DNA from: Spirochaetaceae bacterium
GTDB lineage: Bacteria > Spirochaetota > Spirochaetia > Treponematales > Breznakiellaceae
Length of the DNA stretch: 8,992 nucleotides
Direction: 5' to 3'
Assembly (NCBI GenBank): GCA_031288215.1
Contig: JAITRV010000211.1
Span: 1 to 8,992 of the forward strand
The notes beneath the pieces are model-generated. The model made no database searches and was not told the origin of the DNA. It saw only the letters and a program-made list of their open reading frames with translations. The position numbers and the translations under genes were made by a program. The first letter of the stretch is position 1; each line of letters begins with the position of its first letter. This document shows positions 1 to 6,747 of the stretch, in pieces.

Positions 1-132
1 GGAAGAATGTACCGCACCGTCGCACCGAACGAAGGTTCGATTTAACGGCAACTTCGCGGAATTTTCCGGTTTGCCCTGCCTCGCCGTTATCGACTCTTTA
101 TTAAGTGAGATAAATTTACTATACTCGGATCG
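1..132. other. Upstream non-coding or gene-end region
   Basis: No convincing gene is visible. Plus-strand frame 1 is open from the window edge to a TAA at 43-45 and could be the last 14 codons of an upstream gene. It is too short to judge. The minus strand also has a frame open across the whole stretch, but it has no ATG or GTG start and no ribosome binding site. A small hairpin (CGAAC-GAAG-GTTCG, 26-39) and a weak inverted repeat (CGGAA-TT-TTCCG, 57-68) lie here. Neither is followed by a T-run. The last 36 bases are AT-rich and contain the promoter of the next gene. Confidence 0.5.
97..125 (+). promoter_or_regulatory. Candidate sigma-70-type promoter of the DUF2804 gene, possibly leaderless
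   Basis: A good -10 hexamer, TATACT (5/6 to consensus), lies at 120-125. A weak -35 candidate, TTTATT (3/6), lies 17 bp upstream at 97-102. Only 7 nt (CGGATCG) separate the -10 box from the ATG at 133, so the predicted transcription start falls on or next to the start codon. The only purine-rich bit (GGA, 127-129) is too close to the ATG to work as a normal Shine-Dalgarno sequence. Confidence 0.45.
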
Positions 133-1182
133 ATGTATACAAGGGAAATACAGGCTCCCCGGCAGAGCCCCATCGAGAACGGAAAACCCCTCCAGGGGAC
201 CTGGATGTCCGCTTTTCATGAAGTGGATTTGCTGGACATAGGCCGGCCTTTCTCCTTTCCCGTACCCAAATGGATGAGGGAGTTCAGGGTCAAGGAATGG
301 GAAACCTTTGCGGTCAGGGACGACCGTTTCTTTCTTGAGGGAATAATGGCCAATGTGAAGTATTACCGGTGGGCCCAGGTATACCTGTACGATATTGAAA
401 AGCGGGCGGGAACCATGTTCAGGAAGCTCATTCCCCTGAGCGCCTGGCGGCTGCCTCGGGACCTCCATAATTCTTCGGTGATTAGCCGGTCCTACGGCTT
501 CTTTTTCCGCATCCATAACTGGCTTTACGCGGATACCATAAAGATCGCCCTTGATATTGAGGCCTCCCGGAACCGGCCCGCCTTTACCGCCCATCTGGAG
601 TACGACGCGGCCAGGCAGCAGGCGGCCCCCATGGCGGTGAGCCTGCTCTTTACCGAACGGCGCAGTATGTACGCCTATAAGGTCCTCTCCCCGGTCCGGG
701 GGGATATGGTATTCGGCGGGCAGCATATTTCCCTGGATCCGGCCAGGACCATCGGGATTTTCGGCGATTTTAAGGGGTATTTTCCCTACCGGATGCGGTC
801 AACCTGGTGTACCGGCTTAGGGATCGATCCGGAGAACCGTAAATTCGGCTTCAGCATCGCGGAAAGCCAGACCAGGGAGACCTATAAAAACAACGAAAAC
901 GCCCTGTGGGTCGGGGGTAAATTGACCCCGCTGCCGCCGGTGCGGATAACCATGCCCGAGGGGCCCGATAAGGAATGGGTCATCCAGGATGTGGAGGGTA
1001 TGGTGGATCTGACCTTCACCCCCCTGGTACCGCGGCGAACCGCCTTTAACCTGCTCCTGACCCGGACGGAATATGATACCCCCCTGGGACACTTCAACGG
1101 GATGCTGATGGATTCCGGGGGGGATCGGCTTCAGGTACGGAACCTTTTGGGCCGTGGTGAAAAATTATATTTACGGATATAG
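133..1182 (+). CDS. DUF2804 domain-containing protein
   Basis: This 349-residue protein is recognised as DUF2804 from its overall pattern. An N-terminal segment ends with G-T-W near residues 22-24. The middle is rich in aromatic residues and beta-strand-like. A conserved-looking block reads DFKGYFPYR (212-220) then TW (224-225), followed by a glycine turn and GFSIAESQ (239-246). After that come NENALWVGGK (254-263), VDLTFTP (291-297) and a closing GRGEKLYLRI. There is no signal peptide or membrane helix, so it is probably cytoplasmic. The family has no established biochemical role, and none is assigned here. The ATG at 133 is the first possible start, because an in-frame TGA lies at 106-108 with no ATG, GTG or TTG between. 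It has no Shine-Dalgarno sequence. Its length suits a full-size family member. The gap to the next plus-strand gene is 89 bp, so co-transcription is possible. Confidence 0.8.
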   Translation: MYTREIQAPRQSPIENGKPLQGTWMSAFHEVDLLDIGRPFSFPVPKWMREFRVKEWETFAVRDDRFFLEGIMANVKYYRWAQVYLYDIEKRAGTMFRKLIPLSAWRLPRDLHNSSVISRSYGFFFRIHNWLYADTIKIALDIEASRNRPAFTAHLEYDAARQQAAPMAVSLLFTERRSMYAYKVLSPVRGDMVFGGQHISLDPARTIGIFGDFKGYFPYRMRSTWCTGLGIDPENRKFGFSIAESQTRETYKNNENALWVGGKLTPLPPVRITMPEGPDKEWVIQDVEGMVDLTFTPLVPRRTAFNLLLTRTEYDTPLGHFNGMLMDSGGDRLQVRNLLGRGEKLYLRI

Positions 1183-1271
1183 GATATTTACGATAGGTAT
1201 GGATAGGGGATATTGACGGATGAGTATAGAAGATAGAAGGTTTATAGAAGATAGAAGGTTATGGTAGCGGT
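1183..1271. promoter_or_regulatory. GATA/ATAGG-rich leader before the 717-residue protein gene
   Basis: This gap is AT-rich and purine-rich on the plus strand compared with the coding DNA around it. Short ATAGG/GATAG-like words recur (for example ATAGG at 1193-1197 and 1203-1207). A -35-like TTGACG lies at 1213-1218, but no -10 hexamer stands at 16-18 bp from it. TATAGA boxes lie 6 and 24 bp downstream instead. No terminator hairpin separates it from the DUF2804 gene, so the downstream gene could be read through from upstream. Confidence 0.35.
1225..1260 (+). repeat. Perfect tandem duplication of an 18-bp unit
   Basis: TATAGAAGATAGAAGGTT occurs twice back to back (1225-1242 and 1243-1260) with no mismatch. 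Each unit contains an internal 7-bp repeat, ATAGAAG ATAGAAG. Each copy ends in a Shine-Dalgarno-like AGAAGG (1235-1240 and 1253-1258). The second AGAAGG lies 13 nt before the ATG at 1272, which is longer than optimal. Confidence 0.9.
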
Positions 1272-3425
1272 ATGGCCAAAAATAAAGGGATCTATGCGCC
1301 CGGTGAATTGGGACGGACCCGGAAGAATTTAGGGGAAGTCAACGAGCAGGAGGCAAAGCGGGTGGCCAAACTCCTCGGCGGTGAAGTCGGCGTAGAACGG
1401 CCCGAACCTGCCCGGCCGATTCCTAAGCCCCGGTCTGCCCGGGGAGAGCGGAAAACCACGGCGGCTTCTGCCGGCCGGAGCACCCAGGGGCCGCGGTCAC
1501 GGCCGCGATCCGGGGAACGTTTCCCTGACCGGGAGACGGCGGCAGGCAAACCGGCCCGTTCCAAAACAGGTAATGACGGCGCCGATGATCCCAGGGTTCC
1601 CTTCAGACTCGGCTACTGGGAACGGGTCAAAATGGATAGACTGGCCGGGGAGCCCGAATTTGAAATAAAAAAATTTTTGCAGATTTTCCGGTCCATGCTG
1701 GCGATTTTTGGAAATATCCCCGATATGGTAAGCCCCTTCTTTGTCAAACGCCGGCTGGACGATTACTATGATCAGATCGAAAGCCTGGTAACGTCCGTCA
1801 GAGTCCTGTTCCCCCGGAACAATGTCCGGCGGAATGAACGGCTGAGAAAACTTTCCCCCTTCGCCTTCAATATCCTGAACACCATACGGTACTGGGATAT
1901 CGAGCGGATCGCCTCGGAAATGAGCCGGATTCAGGTCCACCCCCGGTCGGTGACGGTGGGAGACCTCTCGGATCTCCTCCGGGCCGTATACAAGCCGATT
2001 TTTATCCTGGAAGAACTTGATATGGAAGCTCATATCAAGGAAGCCTATAAGCTGCTCTACCGGGTGCTGTACACGGAAGATCCCGTGGAGGCGAAGGAAC
2101 GATACCAGGAGCTCATCAAAATCTCCTTAAACTCCCTGGCGGTGATCCGCAAAAGCATCCGTTTCCGCCTGTATCCCCTGCTGCTCAAACTCCTCTCCGA
2201 CCGCTTTTTATCCTATGGAGAGTTCTTCACGGAACGGAAAAACCGCTTTATGGCCTTTCTCGGCGTCGGGGAGGAGAACCAAATCTCCCCGCTGGATGCG
2301 GACTTTCAGACAGAGGAAAAAAGGCAGGAGAAAAAAGCCGCCGAGGATGTTACGGAAGATGATGAGGACGATCCCGAGGCAGCGGCGAAAAAGGCGGCCA
2401 AGACGGCGGAGAAAAAAGCGATGGGCCGGGGGCTGCAGACCCTGGAACTCCTCTTTCCCCAGGCGGGATGGGAAAAAATCGCCTCCTTCCCGGATTTCTA
2501 CCCCTATTTTGCGGATATTTTTGATCTCCGTAAAAATTACGAACTTATTTCCCCCTCGGACCCCCTGCAGCAGGTGGTGATCCTCCTGCGGATCCTGGAG
2601 GAACTCTTCTTCGGGCTCCGATCGGTCGCCTTCGGCTCTATTATCGGTCCTGACGGGAAATACGAACCGATAAGCGAAGTCATTACGAGTATATTGAACA
2701 ACTGGAACCGGTGCGTCGAGGTCAGTCTTGAGAAGGAATACCTGCCCCGGCTGGCGGATTACTGCCGTATGCTGGACATTTCTGCCGAAACCCGCCATTC
2801 CACCTACGCAAAACGGCTCCTCAATGAACTTCAATGGCTCCGGCGGCTGTCTCTCTTTCCCTATTACAAATTTGACTCCTTTACTCCGCCGCCCGTTCAA
2901 AAGAAAGAAATTCCCCCCCTCTATCCCGAGATCAGGCACCTGCGCAGGTACCTCACCGCAATAGCCGCGGGGATAGAGGAGGGAAACAAAAACGGGGGCG
3001 CTGAAACGAATGCGCCCTGCACCGGCATCAAGAATCCCTGGGAACCCTACGTGTTCCAGGTCGCAAACCCCCTCTCGAAGCGGCTGGACGCGATCCTGAA
3101 GAATCCCAAACAGCGGACCAACGCGTCCCTGGTGTTTTTTACCCTGGCGGTTACCACGGTGCTGGATCATATCATCAATAACGAACACAGTTGGGCCTAC
3201 GAAAATATGCCGGATGTCCTTTTCCGCAGCGCGAAGGGAGAGGGGATCATCCCGCTGCACAATGTGGATGACAAGATCAACACCGAGGCCATTTTTAAAC
3301 GCGCCCCGGAGGACTCAGGCGGCGGAGGGGCCGCTCCCGAAGCGGAAGAAAAGCAGCGGCCGGCCCCGCCGCCGGAACAGGGCCCCGCGGCCCCCGCACA
3401 GACCCCTCCTTCGGGGGCGCTATAA
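1272..3425 (+). CDS. Conserved-type hypothetical protein, 717 aa, function unknown
   Basis: I do not recognise a named domain. Residues 1-35 form a short conserved-looking head, MAKNKGIYAPGELGRTRKNLG. Residues 40-110 are Arg/Pro/Gly/Ser-rich and probably disordered. Residues 111-345 are mostly helical with many aromatic, Leu and Arg residues. A highly charged Lys/Glu/Asp/Ala linker (347-385) joins this to a second helical half (386-670). The last 35 residues are Gly/Pro/Ala-rich. There is no signal peptide. The one hydrophobic stretch (about 620-634) is short and ends in Asp-His, so a soluble protein is more likely. The start at 1272 is an ATG directly before the conserved-looking head. An ATG at 1261 is out of frame and closes after 23 codons. 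The stop overlaps the end of the convergent parE by 6 bp. The protein is probably lineage-specific to treponemes, but that is a guess from its character. Confidence 0.75.
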   Translation: MAKNKGIYAPGELGRTRKNLGEVNEQEAKRVAKLLGGEVGVERPEPARPIPKPRSARGERKTTAASAGRSTQGPRSRPRSGERFPDRETAAGKPARSKTGNDGADDPRVPFRLGYWERVKMDRLAGEPEFEIKKFLQIFRSMLAIFGNIPDMVSPFFVKRRLDDYYDQIESLVTSVRVLFPRNNVRRNERLRKLSPFAFNILNTIRYWDIERIASEMSRIQVHPRSVTVGDLSDLLRAVYKPIFILEELDMEAHIKEAYKLLYRVLYTEDPVEAKERYQELIKISLNSLAVIRKSIRFRLYPLLLKLLSDRFLSYGEFFTERKNRFMAFLGVGEENQISPLDADFQTEEKRQEKKAAEDVTEDDEDDPEAAAKKAAKTAEKKAMGRGLQTLELLFPQAGWEKIASFPDFYPYFADIFDLRKNYELISPSDPLQQVVILLRILEELFFGLRSVAFGSIIGPDGKYEPISEVITSILNNWNRCVEVSLEKEYLPRLADYCRMLDISAETRHSTYAKRLLNELQWLRRLSLFPYYKFDSFTPPPVQKKEIPPLYPEIRHLRRYLTAIAAGIEEGNKNGGAETNAPCTGIKNPWEPYVFQVANPLSKRLDAILKNPKQRTNASLVFFTLAVTTVLDHIINNEHSWAYENMPDVLFRSAKGEGIIPLHNVDDKINTEAIFKRAPEDSGGGGAAPEAEEKQRPAPPPEQGPAAPAQTPPSGAL

Positions 3426-5591
3426 AAGCCCTGCCGGGACCTCGCTGACCAGGTTTTTCATGATATACTCCCGCCGTTCCGGGGTGTTCTTGCCCATGTA
3501 GAAGGTAAGCACCTGGGGAACCACCTTGAGGGTGTTCACCGCCACCGGCACCAGGCGTATATCCTCCCCGATAAACTGGCCGAACTCCTTGGGGCTGATT
3601 TCCCCCAGCCCCTTGAAGCGGGTAACCTCGCTCTCCTTCCCCAGGGCCGCCACGGCCCCGTCCCGCTCCTTTTCGTTGTAACAGTAGCGGGTCTCCTTCT
3701 TGGTCCGCACCCGGAAAAGGGGGGTCTCCAGGATGAAGAGGCGGCCGGCGGTTACCAGTTCCTCAAAGTAGGAGAGGAAGAAGGTGAGGAGCAGGTTCCT
3801 GATGTGGAAGCCGTCGAAGTCCGCATCGGTGGCGATTACCACCCGGGCGTAGCGGAGGCCGGAAACATCGTTTTCGATCCCCAGGGCCATCATCATGTTG
3901 TAGAGTTCCTCGTTCTTGTAAATCGCCGTGCGCTTCTTGGCGAACATATTCTCGATCTTGCCCCGGAGGGAAAAGATCGCCTGGGTCATCACGTCCCGGC
4001 TTGAAACCATGGAGCCCGCGGCGGAATCCCCCTCGGTGATGAAGATCGTCGAATTCTCCCCCTGGAGGCCGTCCTCCAGGTGGTACTTGCAGTCCTTGAG
4101 CTTGGGTATCTTCAGGGCTATCTTTTTGGCCGCCTCCCGGGCCTCCTTTTTGACCGTGTTGAGTTCGGTCCTGAGCTTCTCGTTGGCGATGATCTTCAGT
4201 TCCAGGGCCTTGGCGGCCTCGGTGTTCTTGTGAAACCAGTCCTCCACGGCGGCCTTGACCTCGGCGACGATCCAGGGGCGGATATCCGAGTTCCCCAGCT
4301 TGTTCTTCGTCTGGCTTTCGAAGACGGGGTTCTTGAGCTTCACCGCCACCGCGGCGATCATCCCCTCCCGCACGTCCTCGCTGCGGTAATCCTTCTTGAA
4401 GAAGGCCTGAACCCCCTTGAGGAAGCCCTCCTTAAAGGCGGAAAGGTGGGTCCCCCCGTCGGAGGTGTACTGGCCGTTGACAAAGGAAAAGTATTCCTCC
4501 CCGTAGTTGTTGGTGTGGGTGAAGGCCAGTTCGACGGTTCCCTGGTTCGGCGAACCAGGATTCGGCGAACCAAGGTTCGGCTCATTCGAGCGGTTCCCCT
4601 TGTAGTAGCCGATGGGGTAGAGGTGGTCCTCCCCGGTTTCCTCCGAGAGGAGGTCGAAGAGCCCCCGCTGGGAGACGTAGGGCTTGCCGTTGAAGACGAG
4701 GGTCAGCCCGGCGTTGAGGTAGGCATAGTTGAGGATCCGCCGTTCGATGAATTCGCTGTTGAAGCGGTAGTCCCCGAAGATCTCCTGGTCCGGGGTGAAC
4801 TCCACATAGGTGCCGTTCTGCTGGGGGCTCTTGAGCTTGCCCGTGCGGCTGCTCTTGAGGCCCCCCCGTTCAAAGACCGCCTCGGCTCCCGCCCCTTCCC
4901 GGAAGGCCGCCACCCGGAAATAGGAGGACAGGGCGTTTACCGCCTTGGTCCCCACCCCGTTGAGGCCCACGGAGAACTGGAAAACCTCGTCGTTGTACTT
5001 GGCCCCGGTGTTGATCACCGAAACGCACTCCACCAGCTTCCCCAGGGGGATGCCCCGGCCGTAGTCCCGGACCTTGACCACCGCCGCCCCCGCCCCTTCA
5101 TCCTTCATCTCCACCTCGATGACGGCGCCGTTCCCCATGATGAACTCGTCCACGCCGTTGTCGATGATCTCCTTGAGGAGGACGTAGATCCCGTCGTCGG
5201 GGTTTGATCCGTCCCCCAGGCGGCCGATATACATACCGGTCCGCAGGCGGATATGCTCCAGCGAGGAAAGGGTCTTGATCTTCGACTCGTCGTAAGCCCC
5301 GGCCCCTGAGGGGCTTTTCCCGGACCGGGCGGGGACTGTACGGGTAGGGCCGGCGGCTCCGGCCTCCGGTTTTTTCCGCCCGGCCGCCGTTGTTGCCGGC
5401 TTGGCCGCCGTTGCCGCCGGCTTGGCCGCCGTTGCCGCCGGTTTGGCCGCCGCTGTTGCCGGCTTGGCCGCCGTTGCTGCCGGCTTGGCCGTTGCTGCTG
5501 CCGGTTTGGCCGTTGCTGCCGCCGGCTTGGCCGCCGTTGCCGCTGCCGGCTTGGCCGCCGTTACCGCCTTTTTCTCAGTTCTTAATGCCAT
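3420..5591 (-). CDS. parE: DNA topoisomerase IV subunit B (ParE) with Ala/Lys/Pro N-terminal tail
   Basis: This is the ATPase subunit of a type IIA topoisomerase, which with ParC decatenates and relaxes DNA. The core begins near residue 100. GHKL ATPase motifs are E141..N145..D148-E149 (EIIDNGVDE), D176-Y-GRGIP (176-182) and GLNGVG (209-214). The transducer has GGTH (379-382) and QTKNKL (427-432), with K429 as the ATP-contacting lysine. The TOPRIM domain has E520-GDSA, LRGKIENM (542-549), metal-binding D589/D591/D593 (DADFDG) and FKGLGEI (659-665). The core of about 620 residues fits ParE rather than the longer enterobacterial GyrB, though GyrB-type use cannot be excluded from one subunit. 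Residues 10-70 are an Ala/Lys/Pro repeat tail, and 336-351 are a GSPN-type insertion. An in-frame TAG lies just upstream of the ATG at 5591, which fixes the start. GAGG stands only 3 nt before it. No parC lies in the window. Confidence 0.95.
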   Translation of the reverse strand: MALRTEKKAVTAAKPAAATAAKPAAATAKPAAATAKPAATAAKPATAAAKPAATAAKPAATAAKPATTAAGRKKPEAGAAGPTRTVPARSGKSPSGAGAYDESKIKTLSSLEHIRLRTGMYIGRLGDGSNPDDGIYVLLKEIIDNGVDEFIMGNGAVIEVEMKDEGAGAAVVKVRDYGRGIPLGKLVECVSVINTGAKYNDEVFQFSVGLNGVGTKAVNALSSYFRVAAFREGAGAEAVFERGGLKSSRTGKLKSPQQNGTYVEFTPDQEIFGDYRFNSEFIERRILNYAYLNAGLTLVFNGKPYVSQRGLFDLLSEETGEDHLYPIGYYKGNRSNEPNLGSPNPGSPNQGTVELAFTHTNNYGEEYFSFVNGQYTSDGGTHLSAFKEGFLKGVQAFFKKDYRSEDVREGMIAAVAVKLKNPVFESQTKNKLGNSDIRPWIVAEVKAAVEDWFHKNTEAAKALELKIIANEKLRTELNTVKKEAREAAKKIALKIPKLKDCKYHLEDGLQGENSTIFITEGDSAAGSMVSSRDVMTQAIFSLRGKIENMFAKKRTAIYKNEELYNMMMALGIENDVSGLRYARVVIATDADFDGFHIRNLLLTFFLSYFEELVTAGRLFILETPLFRVRTKKETRYCYNEKERDGAVAALGKESEVTRFKGLGEISPKEFGQFIGEDIRLVPVAVNTLKVVPQVLTFYMGKNTPERREYIMKNLVSEVPAGLL
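4541..4590. repeat. Palindromic 15-bp repeat element inside parE
   Basis: A 19-bp near-perfect palindrome, CCTGGTTCG-G-CGAACCAGG, occupies 4541-4559. It belongs to a 15-bp direct repeat with TTCGGCGAACCA at 4546-4557 and again at 4561-4572. A third, diverged copy starts at 4576. A second inverted repeat, CGAACC-AA-GGTTCG, lies at 4566-4579. On the coding strand this gives pentapeptides NEPNL, GSPNP, GSPNQ (ParE residues 336-350). The reading frame is kept because the unit is a multiple of three. The segment lies between YYKGN and VELAFTH in the transducer region, where a surface loop is expected. Confidence 0.8.
5398..5568. repeat. Tandem repeat, eight units of 21 bp (one of 24), coding for the ParE tail
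   Basis: Eight units beginning GGCTTGGCC or GGTTTGGCC run head to tail. Six units fill 5398-5523, a 24-bp unit follows at 5524-5547, and a last 21-bp unit lies at 5548-5568. Units differ mainly by C/T changes and GCC/GTT swaps. On the minus strand each unit encodes a heptapeptide of the type A-A-K-P-A-A-T, so Lys-Pro pairs fall exactly 7 residues apart from K22 to K64. The 24-bp unit explains the single 8-residue step from K14 to K22. The unit length keeps the other frames open too, which creates long spurious Pro/Leu/Trp and Ala/Gly/Val reading frames on the plus strand. Confidence 0.95.
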
Positions 5592-6711
5592 AAGCCTCTA
5601 TTCTTTGTAATTCTTCAATATGTTGTTCCGCTTTACGGATCCGTTCTCCCAGGTCCTGAATGGCCGCTTCCTCCGCGGCGATCCGGGACCGGCGTTCCTG
5701 AATGGACTTCTCCATCCTGGCAATAGCGCCCCGCTCCTCGTCGATGGCCAGGGACGCCTTGAGTTTTTCGATGCGGCTTTCCAGGTCCCCCAGGGTTTCC
5801 CGGGACTCCCCTATTTTTTTGAGGTGGGTCCGGTCTTCCTCGCTCAGGAAAGGGTCAAATTCCCCGGTCCGGTCCGCGGACGCGGCGGTCCCGCACTTCT
5901 CAAAGAGGGCCCGGATTTCTTTTTTTACCCGGTCGATCTGTTTTTCCAGGGCCCCAATCCGCCGTGCGGCCCCGCCTTGAACGTTGAGGCCGGCGCTGAT
6001 CCGCCGCTGTTCCTCCCGAAGGGAGTCGATCTCCCCCTCCAGGGTTCTGAACCGGTCCTGAACCTGGCCGATCTCGGCCAGAAGCGCCGCCTCCTCCCCC
6101 TCCTGCCCCGCCGCCCGGTCCTCCGGAAGGGCGAACTTCTTCCCCAGGGTCTCGTAGATCCGCCGTATGCCGGCATGGTGCTTCTCCAGGGATGCATGAT
6201 AGTACCGGGCCTTGGCGCTCTTGCTCAGCCGGACGAAGATATTCGAGGAATCCTGGGCCTCCAACTCCCCAAGCTGCTCCTCCAGGGCCCGGATCTTGCC
6301 GCCCAGGGCGTCAAGCTGCCGCTTAAAGGGCCCGGTCAATTCCTCCCGGGCGGTATCGTCTATGATCCGCTCCCCCAGAAGGGTGTAGAGCCGATCCCGA
6401 TTCTGTTTGCCGGCGGAAAGGCCCTCTTCCTTGAGGGACAGATGCTCCCCGATCTGCTTCAGCCGCTGGGTATCCGCCTCAATAGCCTTGACCGCTTCCC
6501 CCGCATCCCGGACTTCCTTGCAGAGCCGGCGGTATTCACCGGCAAACGCCCCGAAACCTGCCCCGCCGGCGCCTTCCCCCGCGCTTCCGCCGGTATCCCC
6601 TGCCCTGACCAGCAGGGATTCCCCCAGCGCTTCCAGCAGCCGGGAGTTGAGACGGAGGGTTTCCTGTCTTAAAAGTTCCAGTTCCTTGATGGTTTTCTTT
6701 CGTTCATCCAT
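5575..6711 (-). CDS. Coiled-coil protein of unknown function, co-transcribed with parE
   Basis: This 378-residue, highly charged protein is dominated by Glu, Arg, Lys, Leu and Ala in heptad-like spacing. Coiled-coil stretches lie at about 1-35, 58-95, 130-155, 205-240, 248-272 and 290-372. A Gly/Ala-rich flexible break lies at 37-57. A less regular segment (about 104-200) is more basic and aromatic and may be a folded head. There is no signal peptide, membrane helix or Walker motif, so it is not itself an SMC-type ATPase. The chosen start is the ATG at 6711. The frame can be extended to a TTG at 6747, but that TTG is part of the -35 box and the added residues look unlike protein. The gene ends 17 bp inside parE, so coupled expression is likely. 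A structural or chromosome-related role is a guess from its partner gene only. Confidence 0.75.
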   Translation of the reverse strand: MDERKKTIKELELLRQETLRLNSRLLEALGESLLVRAGDTGGSAGEGAGGAGFGAFAGEYRRLCKEVRDAGEAVKAIEADTQRLKQIGEHLSLKEEGLSAGKQNRDRLYTLLGERIIDDTAREELTGPFKRQLDALGGKIRALEEQLGELEAQDSSNIFVRLSKSAKARYYHASLEKHHAGIRRIYETLGKKFALPEDRAAGQEGEEAALLAEIGQVQDRFRTLEGEIDSLREEQRRISAGLNVQGGAARRIGALEKQIDRVKKEIRALFEKCGTAASADRTGEFDPFLSEEDRTHLKKIGESRETLGDLESRIEKLKASLAIDEERGAIARMEKSIQERRSRIAAEEAAIQDLGERIRKAEQHIEELQRIEAYGIKN

Positions 6712-6718
6712 ACTTTTT

Positions 6719-6747
6719 ACTATAAACAAAGGGATTTTTCTTGACAA
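6719..6747 (-). promoter_or_regulatory. Strong sigma-70-type promoter of the coiled-coil/parE pair, predicted leaderless
   Basis: Read on the minus strand, TTGTCA (5/6, 6747-6742) is followed after exactly 17 bp by TATAGT (5/6, 6724-6719). Then come 7 nt (AAAAAGT) and the ATG at 6711. The transcription start is therefore expected at or within a base or two of the start codon, and there is no Shine-Dalgarno sequence. The match and spacing are the best of any promoter in the window. Confidence 0.7.

Noticed and set aside
26..39. CGAAC-GAAG-GTTCG as an intrinsic terminator of an upstream gene
   Set aside because: The stem is five base pairs and is followed by ATTTAACGG rather than a T-run.
1..132. 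A gene on the minus strand reading out of the window start
   Set aside because: The frame is open for 44 codons, but its only start option is a TTG, with no ribosome binding site and no well-spaced promoter.
1261..1332. Short reading frame starting at the ATG at 1261, overlapping the 717-residue gene
   Set aside because: It closes after 23 codons, is out of frame with the real gene, and its AGAAGG lies only 2 nt away.
3403..3417. CCCC-TCCTTC-GGGG inverted repeat at the convergent gene ends, as a terminator
   Set aside because: The stem is only four base pairs and no T-run follows on either strand. It lies in Pro-rich coding sequence that makes C-runs likely.
4080..5207. Long plus-strand reading frame of 375 codons opposite parE
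   Set aside because: It mirrors the codon bias of parE, where GC-rich third positions keep the antisense frame open. Its sequence is Val/Leu/Gly/Asp-rich with no motif.
5390..5610. Plus-strand reading frames rich in Pro/Leu/Trp or Ala/Gly/Val
   Set aside because: They are by-products of the 21-bp repeat, which stays open in several frames. They have no ribosome binding site and lie opposite parE.
6712..6747. TTG start at 6747 adding 12 residues to the coiled-coil protein
   Set aside because: The added codons cover the -35 and -10 boxes of a near-consensus promoter. The ATG at 6711 begins a sensible charged helix.
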